NCBI RefSeq assembly: GCF_008806325.1
Contig: NZ_WACR01000005.1
Coordinates: 1 to 64,000 of the forward strand
From: Salibacter halophilus
GTDB taxonomy: Bacteria > Bacteroidota > Bacteroidia > Flavobacteriales_G > Salibacteraceae
Direction of reading: 5' to 3'
Length of the DNA: 64,000 nt
Made by a program: the position numbers and the translations under genes. The number at the start of each line of letters is the position of its first letter. The first letter of the stretch is position 1. The notes beneath the pieces are model-generated. The model was not told where the DNA came from, did not search any database, and saw only the letters and a list, made by a program, of their open reading frames with translations. Below are positions 32,165 to 40,973 of the stretch, piece by piece.

Positions 32165-34039
32165 ATGGCGAATATCGTTCAACTGTTACCCGATAACATT
32201 GCCAACCAAATAGCCGCGGGTGAAGTTATTCAAAGACCCGCATCCGTAGTAAAAGAACTACTTGAAAATGCTGTAGATGCTGATGCAACTGAGATTGACC
32301 TCATCGTTAAAGATGCGGGTAAAACACTCATTCGCGTAATCGACAACGGTAGCGGAATGAGTGACGAAGATGCGAGAATGGCGCTGGAACGTCATGCTAC
32401 ATCTAAAATTCGCAGTTCAGATGATCTTTTTTCTATCAAAACAATGGGATTCCGCGGTGAGGCTCTGGCTTCAATCGCATCGATTTCACATGTAGAGATC
32501 AAAACGAAAGAGCGCAGTAACGACCTCGGTTCTCAGGTTTTAGTCGAGGGATCTGAAGTTAAAAAACAAGAACCCACTCAAACCAAAAACGGAACATCAA
32601 TAGCTGTTAAAAACCTGTTTTACAATGTTCCAGCTCGTAGAAAGTTCCTAAAAAGCGATCAGGTTGAGTTGCGACATATCATCGATGAATTTGAGCGTGT
32701 TGCATTGCCAAATCCGCATATCAAGTTTACATTTCATCACAATGACAACGAATTGTTCCACTTAGATCCGGGTTCTTTCAGGCAGCGAGTTGTAGCTGTG
32801 TTCGGTAAAAAATTCAGAGAGCGACTGGTTCCTGTTGAACAAAAAACGAATATTTTGGACTTGCGCGGATTTGTTGGTAAACCGGAGTCTGCCCGCAAAA
32901 CCAGAGGTGAGCAGTTTTTCTTTGTCAACGGACGTTTCATCAAATCGCACTACTTGCATCACGCTATCAGTGAGGCGATGGAGGAGCTGATTCCAAAAGG
33001 TTATCATCCTTCCTATTTCATCGAACTTCAGGTTGAGCCAGACTTTATCGATGTCAACATCCACCCGACTAAGACTGAAATAAAATTCGAAGATGAACGG
33101 GCTATTTACGCGATTGTGAGCAGCTCAGTAAGGCAGGCAATCGGGCAGTACAATATAACGCCAACGATTGATTTTGAACAGGAAACCAGTTTTGATGGTC
33201 CCTCCTCAAATAAACCGGTTACGCCACCACAGATTAAGGTAGATACGAGCTACAATCCGTTTGAGGAAAACAAACAGTTTGGCGGTAAACCAGGCTCTGA
33301 CCGAAAAAAATTCAGTGGTTCTGAAGCATCAAAGGCGATGCAACGAGAGAATTACGAAAAGCTCTTTCGGGCGAATCCAGAAATGGCAAAATGGACGGCT
33401 CAACACCTCGATCAGGAAGATGAAACTCCAGAAGAAACACAACAACAGTCTTTTGAAGTTGAAGAAAAAGAGCAACACAAAATGCCGTGTATTCAACTTC
33501 ACAAAAAATATATTTTATCAACGATCAAGTCTGGCGCGGTTTTGATTCACCAGTCGAGAGCTCATGAACGAATTCTTTTTGAGCGTTTCACTGAGTTTCT
33601 AGCGAATAATCCGGCCAGCTCGCAGCAATCCTTATTTCCGCAACAAGTTCAGTTCTCAGCTCAGGATGCTACATTGGTTGAAGAATTGAGCGATGAATTG
33701 AAAATGCTCGGGTTTGAATTATCGGGATTTGGGAAAACTACATTTGTTGTTCAGGGAATGCCTGATTATGCTGTCAACCAGGACCCACAAGAATTATTGG
33801 AGACTGTTTTAGAGAACTACAAGAACAACTTACAGGAATTAAAGTTAGATAAACAGGAAGCTTTTGCGCGCTCACTAGCGCAGCGAACTGCCATTATAGG
33901 TGGTAAGGAATTATCTCGTGACGAGATGTTGGTTTTGATCGAAGAGCTTTTTGCCTGTTCAAACCCCTACACCACACCGGGTGGCCGACCTATTATTCAT
34001 ACTTTTACGATTAAAGAATTTGACAAACTATTTAATTGA
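32165..34039 (+). CDS. mutL: DNA mismatch repair protein MutL
   Basis: 624-aa mismatch-repair ATPase linking MutS recognition to strand incision. The GHKL ATPase motifs are present: IAAGEVIQRPASVVKELLENAVDA, DNGSGM, TMGFRGEALASI and NGTSIAVKNLFYNVPAR. The flexible linker (about 340-430) is followed by a C-terminal dimerisation domain. That domain carries QSRAHERILFERF in place of the QHAxxERxxYE consensus and lacks an obvious DQHA(X)2E(X)4E endonuclease motif. The end of the gene overlaps the next by 4 nt (ATGA). Confidence 0.97.
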   Translation: MANIVQLLPDNIANQIAAGEVIQRPASVVKELLENAVDADATEIDLIVKDAGKTLIRVIDNGSGMSDEDARMALERHATSKIRSSDDLFSIKTMGFRGEALASIASISHVEIKTKERSNDLGSQVLVEGSEVKKQEPTQTKNGTSIAVKNLFYNVPARRKFLKSDQVELRHIIDEFERVALPNPHIKFTFHHNDNELFHLDPGSFRQRVVAVFGKKFRERLVPVEQKTNILDLRGFVGKPESARKTRGEQFFFVNGRFIKSHYLHHAISEAMEELIPKGYHPSYFIELQVEPDFIDVNIHPTKTEIKFEDERAIYAIVSSSVRQAIGQYNITPTIDFEQETSFDGPSSNKPVTPPQIKVDTSYNPFEENKQFGGKPGSDRKKFSGSEASKAMQRENYEKLFRANPEMAKWTAQHLDQEDETPEETQQQSFEVEEKEQHKMPCIQLHKKYILSTIKSGAVLIHQSRAHERILFERFTEFLANNPASSQQSLFPQQVQFSAQDATLVEELSDELKMLGFELSGFGKTTFVVQGMPDYAVNQDPQELLETVLENYKNNLQELKLDKQEAFARSLAQRTAIIGGKELSRDEMLVLIEELFACSNPYTTPGGRPIIHTFTIKEFDKLFN

Positions 34040-34917
34040 TGAACCAACACAGAGTTGGAGGCTTTCAGATGCTGCCTCCGGTAGTTAAGAATTTATTGAT
34101 TATAAACGGACTCATGTTCCTGGCCACGATGATGTTGCAATCATCATTTGGTATCAGACTCAACGATATGCTTGGCTTACATTGGATTGGTTCTCAAAAA
34201 TTCGAGATCTATCAGGTGATTACATATATGTTTATGCACGGTAGTTTCTCGCATATTTTCTTCAACATGTTTGCTGTTTGGATGTTTGGTAGCGCCATTG
34301 AAAACACATGGGGATCTAAACGATTTCTCACCTACTACGTCATTACAGGAATTGGTGCAGCATTCTTGCATTATGTGATCCTTTACTTCACTGATATTGC
34401 TCCGGTTATTAGCTTAATCGATCAGTTTTTGAATAATCCTTCATCAGACACACTCAGAGCCTTACTTGCCGAACACAAGTTTGAAATCAGCAAGCAATTT
34501 CACGGAAACATGTACGATATGTTTCGCAATGCTCAGGCAAGTTTGCAAAGCGTTGCCGATGGTGCAGGATCTGAAGCGGACGTAAAAAAGGCTTACGCAT
34601 TTATAAATGAATATCGCTTGCATTTTCTCAATTTACCAAATGTGGTTGGAGCATCAGGTTCGTTGTTTGGATTACTGCTGGCATTTGGAATGATGTTCCC
34701 TAATGTTAGGCTATTCCTCATATTTCTGCCTATACCGATTAAAGCCAAGTACTTTGTAATTGGCTACGGCTTAATCGAATTTGTATCTGGTTTAATGAAT
34801 AGTCCGGGCGATAATGTAGCGCACTTTGCTCACCTTGGCGGAATGCTATTTGGTTATATTTTGATTAAAATTTGGCAAAACCGAAACCAAAATAACTCTT
34901 ATAACGATTATTATTAG
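34036..34917 (+). CDS. Rhomboid family intramembrane serine protease (first copy)
   Basis: 293-aa polytopic protease. Catalytic serine 207 is in GASG (VVGASGSLFGLL), and the histidine region HFAHLGGMLFG starts at residue 263. The N-terminal segment with MFMHGSFSHIFFNMFAVWMFG is the conserved L1/TM2 block. An unusually long extramembrane loop (about 130-195) interrupts the fold. It overlaps mutL by 4 nt. A second rhomboid lies 0.8 kb downstream, separated by a toxin-like pair. Confidence 0.92.
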   Translation: MMNQHRVGGFQMLPPVVKNLLIINGLMFLATMMLQSSFGIRLNDMLGLHWIGSQKFEIYQVITYMFMHGSFSHIFFNMFAVWMFGSAIENTWGSKRFLTYYVITGIGAAFLHYVILYFTDIAPVISLIDQFLNNPSSDTLRALLAEHKFEISKQFHGNMYDMFRNAQASLQSVADGAGSEADVKKAYAFINEYRLHFLNLPNVVGASGSLFGLLLAFGMMFPNVRLFLIFLPIPIKAKYFVIGYGLIEFVSGLMNSPGDNVAHFAHLGGMLFGYILIKIWQNRNQNNSYNDYY

Positions 34918-34939
34918 ACTTATCAAGTTATTGATATAA

Positions 34940-35518
34940 ATGAAAAAACTCTACATAATAGGAGGATGTAACGGAGCAGGTAAAACAACTGCATCTTACA
35001 CTATTTTACCTGATATTCTCGATTGTGAAGAGTTTATAAATGCTGATGAAATAGCGAGAGGGTTATCTCCTTTTAATCCTGATAAAGCAAAGATTGAGGC
35101 TGGTAGGATTATGCTCAAAAAGATTAAAAGCTTTATTGATGCTGGAAAAAGCTTTTCCTTTGAGTCTACTTTAGCTACAAAGAGTTATTTTAATATTATT
35201 GAGAGAGCTAAAGATGAAGGATATGAAACAACCTGTATCTTTTTTTGGTTATCATCTCCTGAGCTGGCAATTAGCCGCGTGAAACAAAGAGTTAAAGAAG
35301 GAGGACATGATATTCCGGTAAACGTTATCAAAAGACGCTACAAAAACGGAATTGCCAACTTTTTTGATTTTTATGAAGAAACAGTTGATAGCTGGGTATT
35401 CATTAATAATTCAAATAAAAAACAAGAGATAATTGCTGAAGGTGGATCTAATCAACTGGATGTATATAATACTGCTATTTGGAATGAAATAAAAAAACAA
35501 TTGAATGAGTACAGCTAA
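34940..35518 (+). CDS. Zeta-toxin-family P-loop kinase
   Basis: 192-aa protein with Walker A GGCNGAGKTT (residues 8-17) and the zeta-toxin-type segments EFINADEIARGLSPFNP and FSFESTLA. Known zeta/PezT toxins phosphorylate UDP-GlcNAc and block cell-wall synthesis; some chromosomal members have other kinase roles. The gene is AT-rich, has no copy of the dispersed word, and with its small partner sits between two rhomboid genes that are normally neighbours. That suggests insertion by horizontal transfer. Confidence 0.85.
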   Translation: MKKLYIIGGCNGAGKTTASYTILPDILDCEEFINADEIARGLSPFNPDKAKIEAGRIMLKKIKSFIDAGKSFSFESTLATKSYFNIIERAKDEGYETTCIFFWLSSPELAISRVKQRVKEGGHDIPVNVIKRRYKNGIANFFDFYEETVDSWVFINNSNKKQEIIAEGGSNQLDVYNTAIWNEIKKQLNEYS

Positions 35519-35696
35519 AGAACTAAAAATAGAAAGAGACAAAATTGTAAAGGGTCTTGAACTCGCTTACGAAAGACTTGTGAAATACAAACGGCAGATT
35601 AACAGCCCTTTGATTATTGAAAAAGATGGTAAAATAATTGAACTCGATCCTTACGAAGCACCAGATAAAGTTAAATACAAAAGAGGGTTAGAATAA
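35505..35696 (+). CDS. Small partner of the zeta-like kinase (putative antitoxin)
   Basis: 63-aa protein overlapping the kinase gene by 14 nt, so translated from the same mRNA. The N-terminal half is a predicted amphipathic helix (AKELKIERDKIVKGLELAYERLVKYKRQ). The C-terminal half is a short beta-like segment (PLIIEKDGKIIELDPYE). It is not similar by eye to epsilon antitoxin, and the order (kinase first) is the reverse of epsilon-zeta. The antitoxin role is inferred from linkage only. Confidence 0.6.
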   Translation: MSTAKELKIERDKIVKGLELAYERLVKYKRQINSPLIIEKDGKIIELDPYEAPDKVKYKRGLE

Positions 35697-35711
35697 CACT
35701 GATTTATTCGT

Positions 35712-36620
35712 ATGACAAATAATTTCATCGTTGAAGATTTAAAGAAAGTCCTTTACGGTCGCAATCACTTATCAAAGTTGATATTGATCAACGCGGCTGT
35801 TTTTTTGGTGCTCAACATAGCCTTAGCTATTGCCTCTCCGGCAACTGATGAGACTATTTTGCGAGCTATAGGTTTACCGGCCGGAATCCTGAATTCGATC
35901 CTTCATATTTGGACATACTTTACATACATGTTTGTACATGAGGGTTTTTTCCATTTTCTCTTCAACATGCTGTGGCTCTATTGGCTCGGCCGCATTTTAG
36001 CTGATATTTACGGTCAGAACCGTGTACTCATCCTCTATATTTTTGGTGGCCTAGCTGGCGGGGTACTCTATGTGCTCGCATCGGTTTTTCCTTCGATTAT
36101 TCCACAGTCGAGCTTTTTAATTGGTGCATCTGGCGGAGTTTTATCTGTAATGATAGGTGCCGCTACCCTACTTCCTGACTTCCAGTTGAGACTGCTTTTC
36201 TTTGGAAACGTCAAGTTAAAGTATCTGGCTCTCGTTGGATTCATTTTATCGACAATTCTCGATCTCAACGCCAATACAGGAGGTAAAATAGCGCATGTTG
36301 GCGGAGCCGGTTTTGGGCTGCTTTACGGAATGCAATTGCGCAACGGAAAAGAAATCACCGATCCAATTATCGACTTTTTTGAAAACATCTGGAAAGTCCT
36401 ACAACCCAAACCAAAGATGAAAGTCGTGCACAAAAACACGAAAAAGAAGTCGGCCGGGAAACGCAAAGCATCGGCTTCAAAAGGCTCTGACCGTTCATCT
36501 ATGAGCGATGATCAGGTACAGAAAAGAATAGACGATATACTCGATAAAATATCACACTCGGGTTATGATAGTTTAACTTCTGAAGAAAAAGATTTCCTTT
36601 TTAAGATGAGCAAACGTTAA
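35712..36620 (+). CDS. Rhomboid family protease with C-terminal DUF6576-like tail (second copy)
   Basis: 302-aa intramembrane protease. The catalytic GASG is in LIGASGGVLSV, the histidine in HVGGAGFGLLYG and the conserved MFVHEGFFHFLFNMLWLYWLG at the TM2 entry. A cytoplasmic tail (about 220-302) is rich in Lys and ends in a small helical domain, DDILDKISHSGYDSLTSEEKDFLFKMSK, of the DUF6576 type found on Bacteroidota rhomboids. The first rhomboid lacks this tail. Two copies of the dispersed word occur, at 36012 and 36483. Confidence 0.92.
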   Translation: MTNNFIVEDLKKVLYGRNHLSKLILINAAVFLVLNIALAIASPATDETILRAIGLPAGILNSILHIWTYFTYMFVHEGFFHFLFNMLWLYWLGRILADIYGQNRVLILYIFGGLAGGVLYVLASVFPSIIPQSSFLIGASGGVLSVMIGAATLLPDFQLRLLFFGNVKLKYLALVGFILSTILDLNANTGGKIAHVGGAGFGLLYGMQLRNGKEITDPIIDFFENIWKVLQPKPKMKVVHKNTKKKSAGKRKASASKGSDRSSMSDDQVQKRIDDILDKISHSGYDSLTSEEKDFLFKMSKR

Positions 36621-36630
36621 CTTTGCGGTT

Positions 36631-37749
36631 ATGCGTAAAGTAATTATCGCCATTTTTTTAATTGTCAGCATTGTTCTGGCTCTTATGCTCCTACTTTCTC
36701 ATCTATCTGCTAAAGTGGATTTGCAGTTCCTGCCTGAGTTCAAGGTTATGGGGTTGCTCTATCCTTATTTGCTTTTTGCTAATTTGGCAATAATACTACT
36801 CGCTCTATTTTTCAAGCCTTTCCTAGCCATATTACCGCTTGCAGCGATTTTAGGAACTCTACCAAAGCCGCTCGAAATCTACGCTTACAATAAAGATGAA
36901 GTGCGCGTAACAGGCAACTCTAATGAAGTTAAAGTGCTGAGCTACAATGTTAGGCTATTCAATAAATACAGTTGGAAGGACAGTCTCAAAACGCGGGATA
37001 GCATCATGAACTTTCTCAGCCGTCAAGATGCTGATGTTTATCTTTTACAGGAGTTTTATCACGGTCAAAAAGGTGAAAACACTCAGAATTACCAACTGGT
37101 GCCTAAACGACTCAATGCGACAAATACTTACTTTGAATATCAGGAAACGAAAGATAAGAACCCGAAATACTTCTTTGGGCTTTCTACATTATCAAAACAT
37201 CCTATTATAAAATCGGGAGTTGTGGTCCCGCGATCTGATCAGGAAAACTCTAAAGCAAATGCGACTTTCAGTGATGTGAAAATCGGTAATAAAACTATTC
37301 GAATTTACAATGTTCACCTGAGGTCACTCGGTTTTAATAATCGCGATTATGAGTTTTTGAAAGATGTATCCAAAAAGCCAAACAATGAAAATTTAGAAGG
37401 TGGAAAGTCGATTTTGAAAAAGCTGATTCTAGCTACGGAGAAAAGAACTAAAGAAGTAGATGAATTGCTACTTCACATGAGTGATAGTCCCTACCCTATG
37501 ATCATAGCCGGAGACTTTAATGAGACTCCATTCACGTTCAATACTCAACAGGTAAGTCAACTCATGAAAGACGCATTTTTAGAAGCTGGAAACGGTTTTG
37601 GTTTAACCTATGAAGGTTTTGGCTCAATACCCAGTATGCGTATCGACTATATTTACGGTAGTCACTCTATTCAATTTGAGAAATTCCAAACTCATTCTGT
37701 GAGTTTCTCAGATCACCGCCCTATCAGTGCTACATTTACAGTCAATTAA
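36631..37749 (+). CDS. Endonuclease/exonuclease/phosphatase family protein, membrane-anchored
   Basis: 372-aa protein with two or three N-terminal membrane segments (about 5-90) and a C-terminal EEP catalytic domain: KVLSYNVRLFN (metal/phosphate strand), VYLLQEFY (Glu ligand), IAGDFNETP (Asp/Asn) and SDHRPISATF (Asp-His). The active site should face the periplasm or cytoplasm depending on topology. Substrates in the family range from DNA to phospholipids. It follows the second rhomboid by 10 nt. Confidence 0.9.
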   Translation: MRKVIIAIFLIVSIVLALMLLLSHLSAKVDLQFLPEFKVMGLLYPYLLFANLAIILLALFFKPFLAILPLAAILGTLPKPLEIYAYNKDEVRVTGNSNEVKVLSYNVRLFNKYSWKDSLKTRDSIMNFLSRQDADVYLLQEFYHGQKGENTQNYQLVPKRLNATNTYFEYQETKDKNPKYFFGLSTLSKHPIIKSGVVVPRSDQENSKANATFSDVKIGNKTIRIYNVHLRSLGFNNRDYEFLKDVSKKPNNENLEGGKSILKKLILATEKRTKEVDELLLHMSDSPYPMIIAGDFNETPFTFNTQQVSQLMKDAFLEAGNGFGLTYEGFGSIPSMRIDYIYGSHSIQFEKFQTHSVSFSDHRPISATFTVN

Positions 37750-37820
37750 ACCGATAAAGCCACTTGTCACGTCAGGTTCCCGCCCGACAAAAAATGTGTT
37801 CCCAGTAATATTTCAAAAGC

Positions 37821-37828
37821 TATTTTTG
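37821..37828 (+). promoter_or_regulatory. -7 box TATTTTTG of the efflux operon
   Basis: A perfect TAnnTTTG, 5 nt before the ATG at 37834. If it is used, the transcript would be leaderless or nearly so. The 84-nt gap holds no other recognisable element. Confidence 0.45.
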
Positions 37829-37833
37829 CTGCT

Positions 37834-38502
37834 ATGATTAAACTCGAGAATATCGAAAAGTCTTACAAGACTGGAGCGAACTCACTCAAGGTCCTTAAAG
37901 GAATTGATTTGCACATCAAAGAAGGCGAGCTGGTTTCTATTATGGGTTCATCAGGTAGTGGGAAATCCACGCTTTTGAATATTCTCGGAATTTTGGATAA
38001 TTACGACACTGGGAAGTACCTGCTCGATGACATGCTCATCAAGGATCTGAACGAAACAAAAGCAGCAAAATACCGCAATCATTTTATCGGGTTTATTTTT
38101 CAATCGTTCAACCTTGTAAGTTTTAAGTCTGCTCTTGAAAACGTGGCTCTCCCACTCTATTACCAAAAGGTTTCGCGCAAAAAACGAAATCAAAAGGCGA
38201 TGGAGTACCTCGAAAAAGTAGGATTAAAAGAATGGGCTCACCATTTGCCAAATGAACTTTCGGGCGGACAAAAACAACGTGTTGCAATAGCCAGGGCGCT
38301 CATCACGAATCCTAAGGTTATATTGGCTGATGAGCCTACTGGAGCACTCGATACAACTACGTCACACAGCGTGATGGACATGCTCAAGGAAATTCACAGT
38401 CAGGGTAATACTGTAGTTATCGTGACCCACGAAAATGACATTGCTGAAATGACTGATCGTATTATTCGTTTAAAAGATGGTAGAATAGAACAAAATGTTT
38501 GA
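37834..38502 (+). CDS. ABC transporter ATP-binding protein (MacB/LolD type)
   Basis: 222-aa nucleotide-binding subunit: Walker [11 protein letters not shown]-loop FIFQSFNL, signature LSGGQKQR, Walker [13 protein letters not shown] and the H-loop in VTHENDI. The ADEPTGALD box is typical of the MacB/LolD/FtsE class that drives type VII ABC mechanotransmission. It is the first gene of a four-gene operon with two permeases and an adaptor. It overlaps the next gene by 8 nt. Confidence 0.95.
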   Translation: MIKLENIEKSYKTGANSLKVLKGIDLHIKEGELVSIMGSSGSGKSTLLNILGILDNYDTGKYLLDDMLIKDLNETKAAKYRNHFIGFIFQSFNLVSFKSALENVALPLYYQKVSRKKRNQKAMEYLEKVGLKEWAHHLPNELSGGQKQRVAIARALITNPKVILADEPTGALDTTTSHSVMDMLKEIHSQGNTVVIVTHENDIAEMTDRIIRLKDGRIEQNV

Positions 38503-39724
38503 CCGCGACAGCTTTGCTGAAATAGCACAAACCATACGCACAAACAAGTTGCGTACTTTTCTCACGGGATTCAGCGTGGCGTGGGGAATTTTCATGCTTA
38601 TTATTTTACTCGGTTCGGGTAAGGGTTTACAAAACGGTGTAGAAAAAGACTTTAAAGATGATGCGGTCAATTCTGTATTCATTACTCCCGGAAGTACCTC
38701 CAAAGCATACAAGGGCATGCAGCCCAATCGGAATATCGTTTTCAAGAACGAAGATTACGAGTACATCAAAAACAATATTGACGGTGTAGAGCACATTACC
38801 GGCCGATTCATGAGATGGAGTGAGCAGGTTTCCTCAGAGAAATACAGTGGATCATTTTCGCTTCGCTCTGTCCATCCTGATCACAAATTCCTGGAAAACA
38901 CGATTGTGGAAAGTGGCAGATACATCAACCAAAAAGACCTCGATGACGAGCGCAAGGTTATTGTTATTGGAAGAAAAGTTCAACAGGAACTCTTTCCTAC
39001 CAGGCCAAATCCTGTAGGAGAAAATCTCCAAATGGCTGGAACAATGTTCAAAGTGATTGGTGTCTTCACCGATGAAGGGTCATCAGGCGAGGAGAATACC
39101 GTTTACGTGCCTGTTAATGTGGCTCAAAAAATTTATAACGGTCAGAACCAACTCCAGCGCATCATCTTCTCAACCGGTGATGCTTCTCTCGAAGAAGTCA
39201 ATTCCATGACAGAGCGCGTAACCGATTACTTTTCAAAGAAACTACTCTTCGACCCCACAGATACACGTGCACTACGCGTGAGAAACCTTGCAGAGGAATA
39301 CCAAATGATTACGAGTATTTTCACCGGCATCAGCCTTTTCATTTGGGTGATCGGGATTATGACTGTAATAGCTGGTGTTATTGGTGTGAGCAACATCATG
39401 ATGATTGTAGTGAAAGAACGCACAAAAGAAATTGGAATACGAAAAGCATTAGGCGCTACACCATTTTCCATTGTGATTTTGGTTCTGATGGAATCGGTGA
39501 TAATTACATCCATTGCCGGTTACATCGGTTTAATCAGCGGAGTTGCGTTACTGGAGTATTTGTCTTCAGTTGTTCAGGCTCCTATGTTCCAAAATCCTGA
39601 AGTGAATTTTCAAGCCGCTATTTGGGCCGTAATATTATTGGTGATAGCTGGCGGAATTGCCGGCTTATTCCCTGCCATGAACGCAGCTAAAGTAAAACCC
39701 ATTGTTGCACTAAGAGATGAGTAA
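38495..39724 (+). CDS. ABC transporter permease, MacB/FtsX type (first)
   Basis: 409-aa permease: one N-terminal membrane segment (TFLTGFSVAWGIFMLIILLGSG), a periplasmic MacB_PCD-like domain (about 50-240) and three C-terminal segments of the FtsX type with the conserved loop VVKERTKEIGIRKALGATP. Only four membrane segments are present, as in MacB. It is paralogous to the next gene over its full length, so the transporter is probably a heterodimer. It shares 1 nt with the next gene (TAATG). Confidence 0.94.
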   Translation: MFDRDSFAEIAQTIRTNKLRTFLTGFSVAWGIFMLIILLGSGKGLQNGVEKDFKDDAVNSVFITPGSTSKAYKGMQPNRNIVFKNEDYEYIKNNIDGVEHITGRFMRWSEQVSSEKYSGSFSLRSVHPDHKFLENTIVESGRYINQKDLDDERKVIVIGRKVQQELFPTRPNPVGENLQMAGTMFKVIGVFTDEGSSGEENTVYVPVNVAQKIYNGQNQLQRIIFSTGDASLEEVNSMTERVTDYFSKKLLFDPTDTRALRVRNLAEEYQMITSIFTGISLFIWVIGIMTVIAGVIGVSNIMMIVVKERTKEIGIRKALGATPFSIVILVLMESVIITSIAGYIGLISGVALLEYLSSVVQAPMFQNPEVNFQAAIWAVILLVIAGGIAGLFPAMNAAKVKPIVALRDE

Positions 39725-40971
39725 TGTTTGACAGAGACCAGTGGAACGAAATATACGCTACATTGTCGCGAAACAAGCTTCGCACGGCTCTGACCGCCTT
39801 TGGTGTAAGCTGGGGAATTCTCATGCTCATCATCATGCTTGGTGCCGGACAGGGACTCAAAAACGGAACACTTCAAATGTTTTCGGGCAGAGTAGCCAAC
39901 AGTGTTTTCATGTGGTCGATGTTCACAAGTAAACCTTATGCCGGCTATCAGGAAGGTCGCAGAATTCAATTTACAAATGACGATATCGAACTGCTAAGAA
40001 CTCAGGTTCCTGATATCAACCTCATCTCTCCCGGTTTGCAACTTGGCGGATGGCGTGGAGCTAACAACGTATCGCGAGGAGATAAAATCGGTGCTTTTGA
40101 GATCAACGGCTACACACCTGAGGCTAAAGATGTAAAACTGCTTCAAATCCCTAAAGGTCGCTTCCTCAATGAACGCGACATGACTGATTACCGAAAGGTG
40201 TGTGTAGTTGGTGATATTGTTGCAGATGAACTATTTGAAAAAGGTGAAGATCCTCTCGACAAGTACATCGAGATCAATGATGTTTACTTTAAAGTCATCG
40301 GGCAGTTCAAATCGTCACTCAGTGGTGATAGAGCCGAAAATGAAGACCGCAGTATTTACATTCCTTTCACAACTTTTCAGCGCACTTTCAATAAAGGCAA
40401 TGAAGTCGGTTGGTTCGTACTTACAGGAGATGATGGCGTTTCAGCAACATCGGTAGAAGAAAAAGCAAAACAGGTTCTGAAAAAAGCACATAGTGTACAT
40501 CCGGGTGATGTAAGAGCAATTGGAGCCTGGAACATGGAACGCGAAATGACACGTTTCCTCAACATGTTTTCCGGAATTCAAATTCTCTCGTGGACAGTTG
40601 GAACGCTTACTTTACTGGCAGGGGTAATCGGTATTTCCAACATCATGCTCGTCATCGTAAAAGAGCGCACAAAGGAAATTGGCGTTCGCAGAGCAATGGG
40701 AGCAACACCTTTAAACATCATTCAGCAAATCATTTTAGAATCCATGGTTCTGACCACTATAGCCGGTATCCTCGGATTTATAGCCGGTGTTTTCCTGCTG
40801 GAACAAACGAGCCAACTCATTCAACACAAGTTTTTCGCTAACCCTGAAGTCGACTTTACAATCGCCATTACAGCACTTTTGATTTTGATCATTTCGGGAG
40901 TGTTTGCCGGAATCATGCCCGCATCGCGAGCAGTTAGAATTAAACCAATTGAAGCATTAAGAACTGAATAA
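39724..40971 (+). CDS. ABC transporter permease, MacB/FtsX type (second)
   Basis: 415-aa permease with the same layout as its upstream paralogue: N-terminal start MFDRDQWNEIYATLSRNKLR (compare [20 protein letters not shown]), a periplasmic domain, and C-terminal segments with VVKERTKEIG[VI]R[RK]A[ML]GATP. The start overlaps the upstream stop by 1 nt, and the adaptor gene follows after 2 nt, so the four genes form one unit. Two copies of the dispersed word (39786, 40746). Confidence 0.94.
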   Translation: MFDRDQWNEIYATLSRNKLRTALTAFGVSWGILMLIIMLGAGQGLKNGTLQMFSGRVANSVFMWSMFTSKPYAGYQEGRRIQFTNDDIELLRTQVPDINLISPGLQLGGWRGANNVSRGDKIGAFEINGYTPEAKDVKLLQIPKGRFLNERDMTDYRKVCVVGDIVADELFEKGEDPLDKYIEINDVYFKVIGQFKSSLSGDRAENEDRSIYIPFTTFQRTFNKGNEVGWFVLTGDDGVSATSVEEKAKQVLKKAHSVHPGDVRAIGAWNMEREMTRFLNMFSGIQILSWTVGTLTLLAGVIGISNIMLVIVKERTKEIGVRRAMGATPLNIIQQIILESMVLTTIAGILGFIAGVFLLEQTSQLIQHKFFANPEVDFTIAITALLILIISGVFAGIMPASRAVRIKPIEALRTE

Positions 40972-40973
40972 AT

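Noticed and set aside
34036-36620. The two rhomboid genes as a recent duplication
   Set aside because: They differ in length, loop sizes and the C-terminal tail; sequence similarity is limited to the catalytic blocks.
38495-40971. The two MacB-type permeases as a recent tandem duplication
   Set aside because: They share layout and short conserved blocks but differ widely between them, and the DNA is not obviously repeated; this looks like an old heterodimeric pair.
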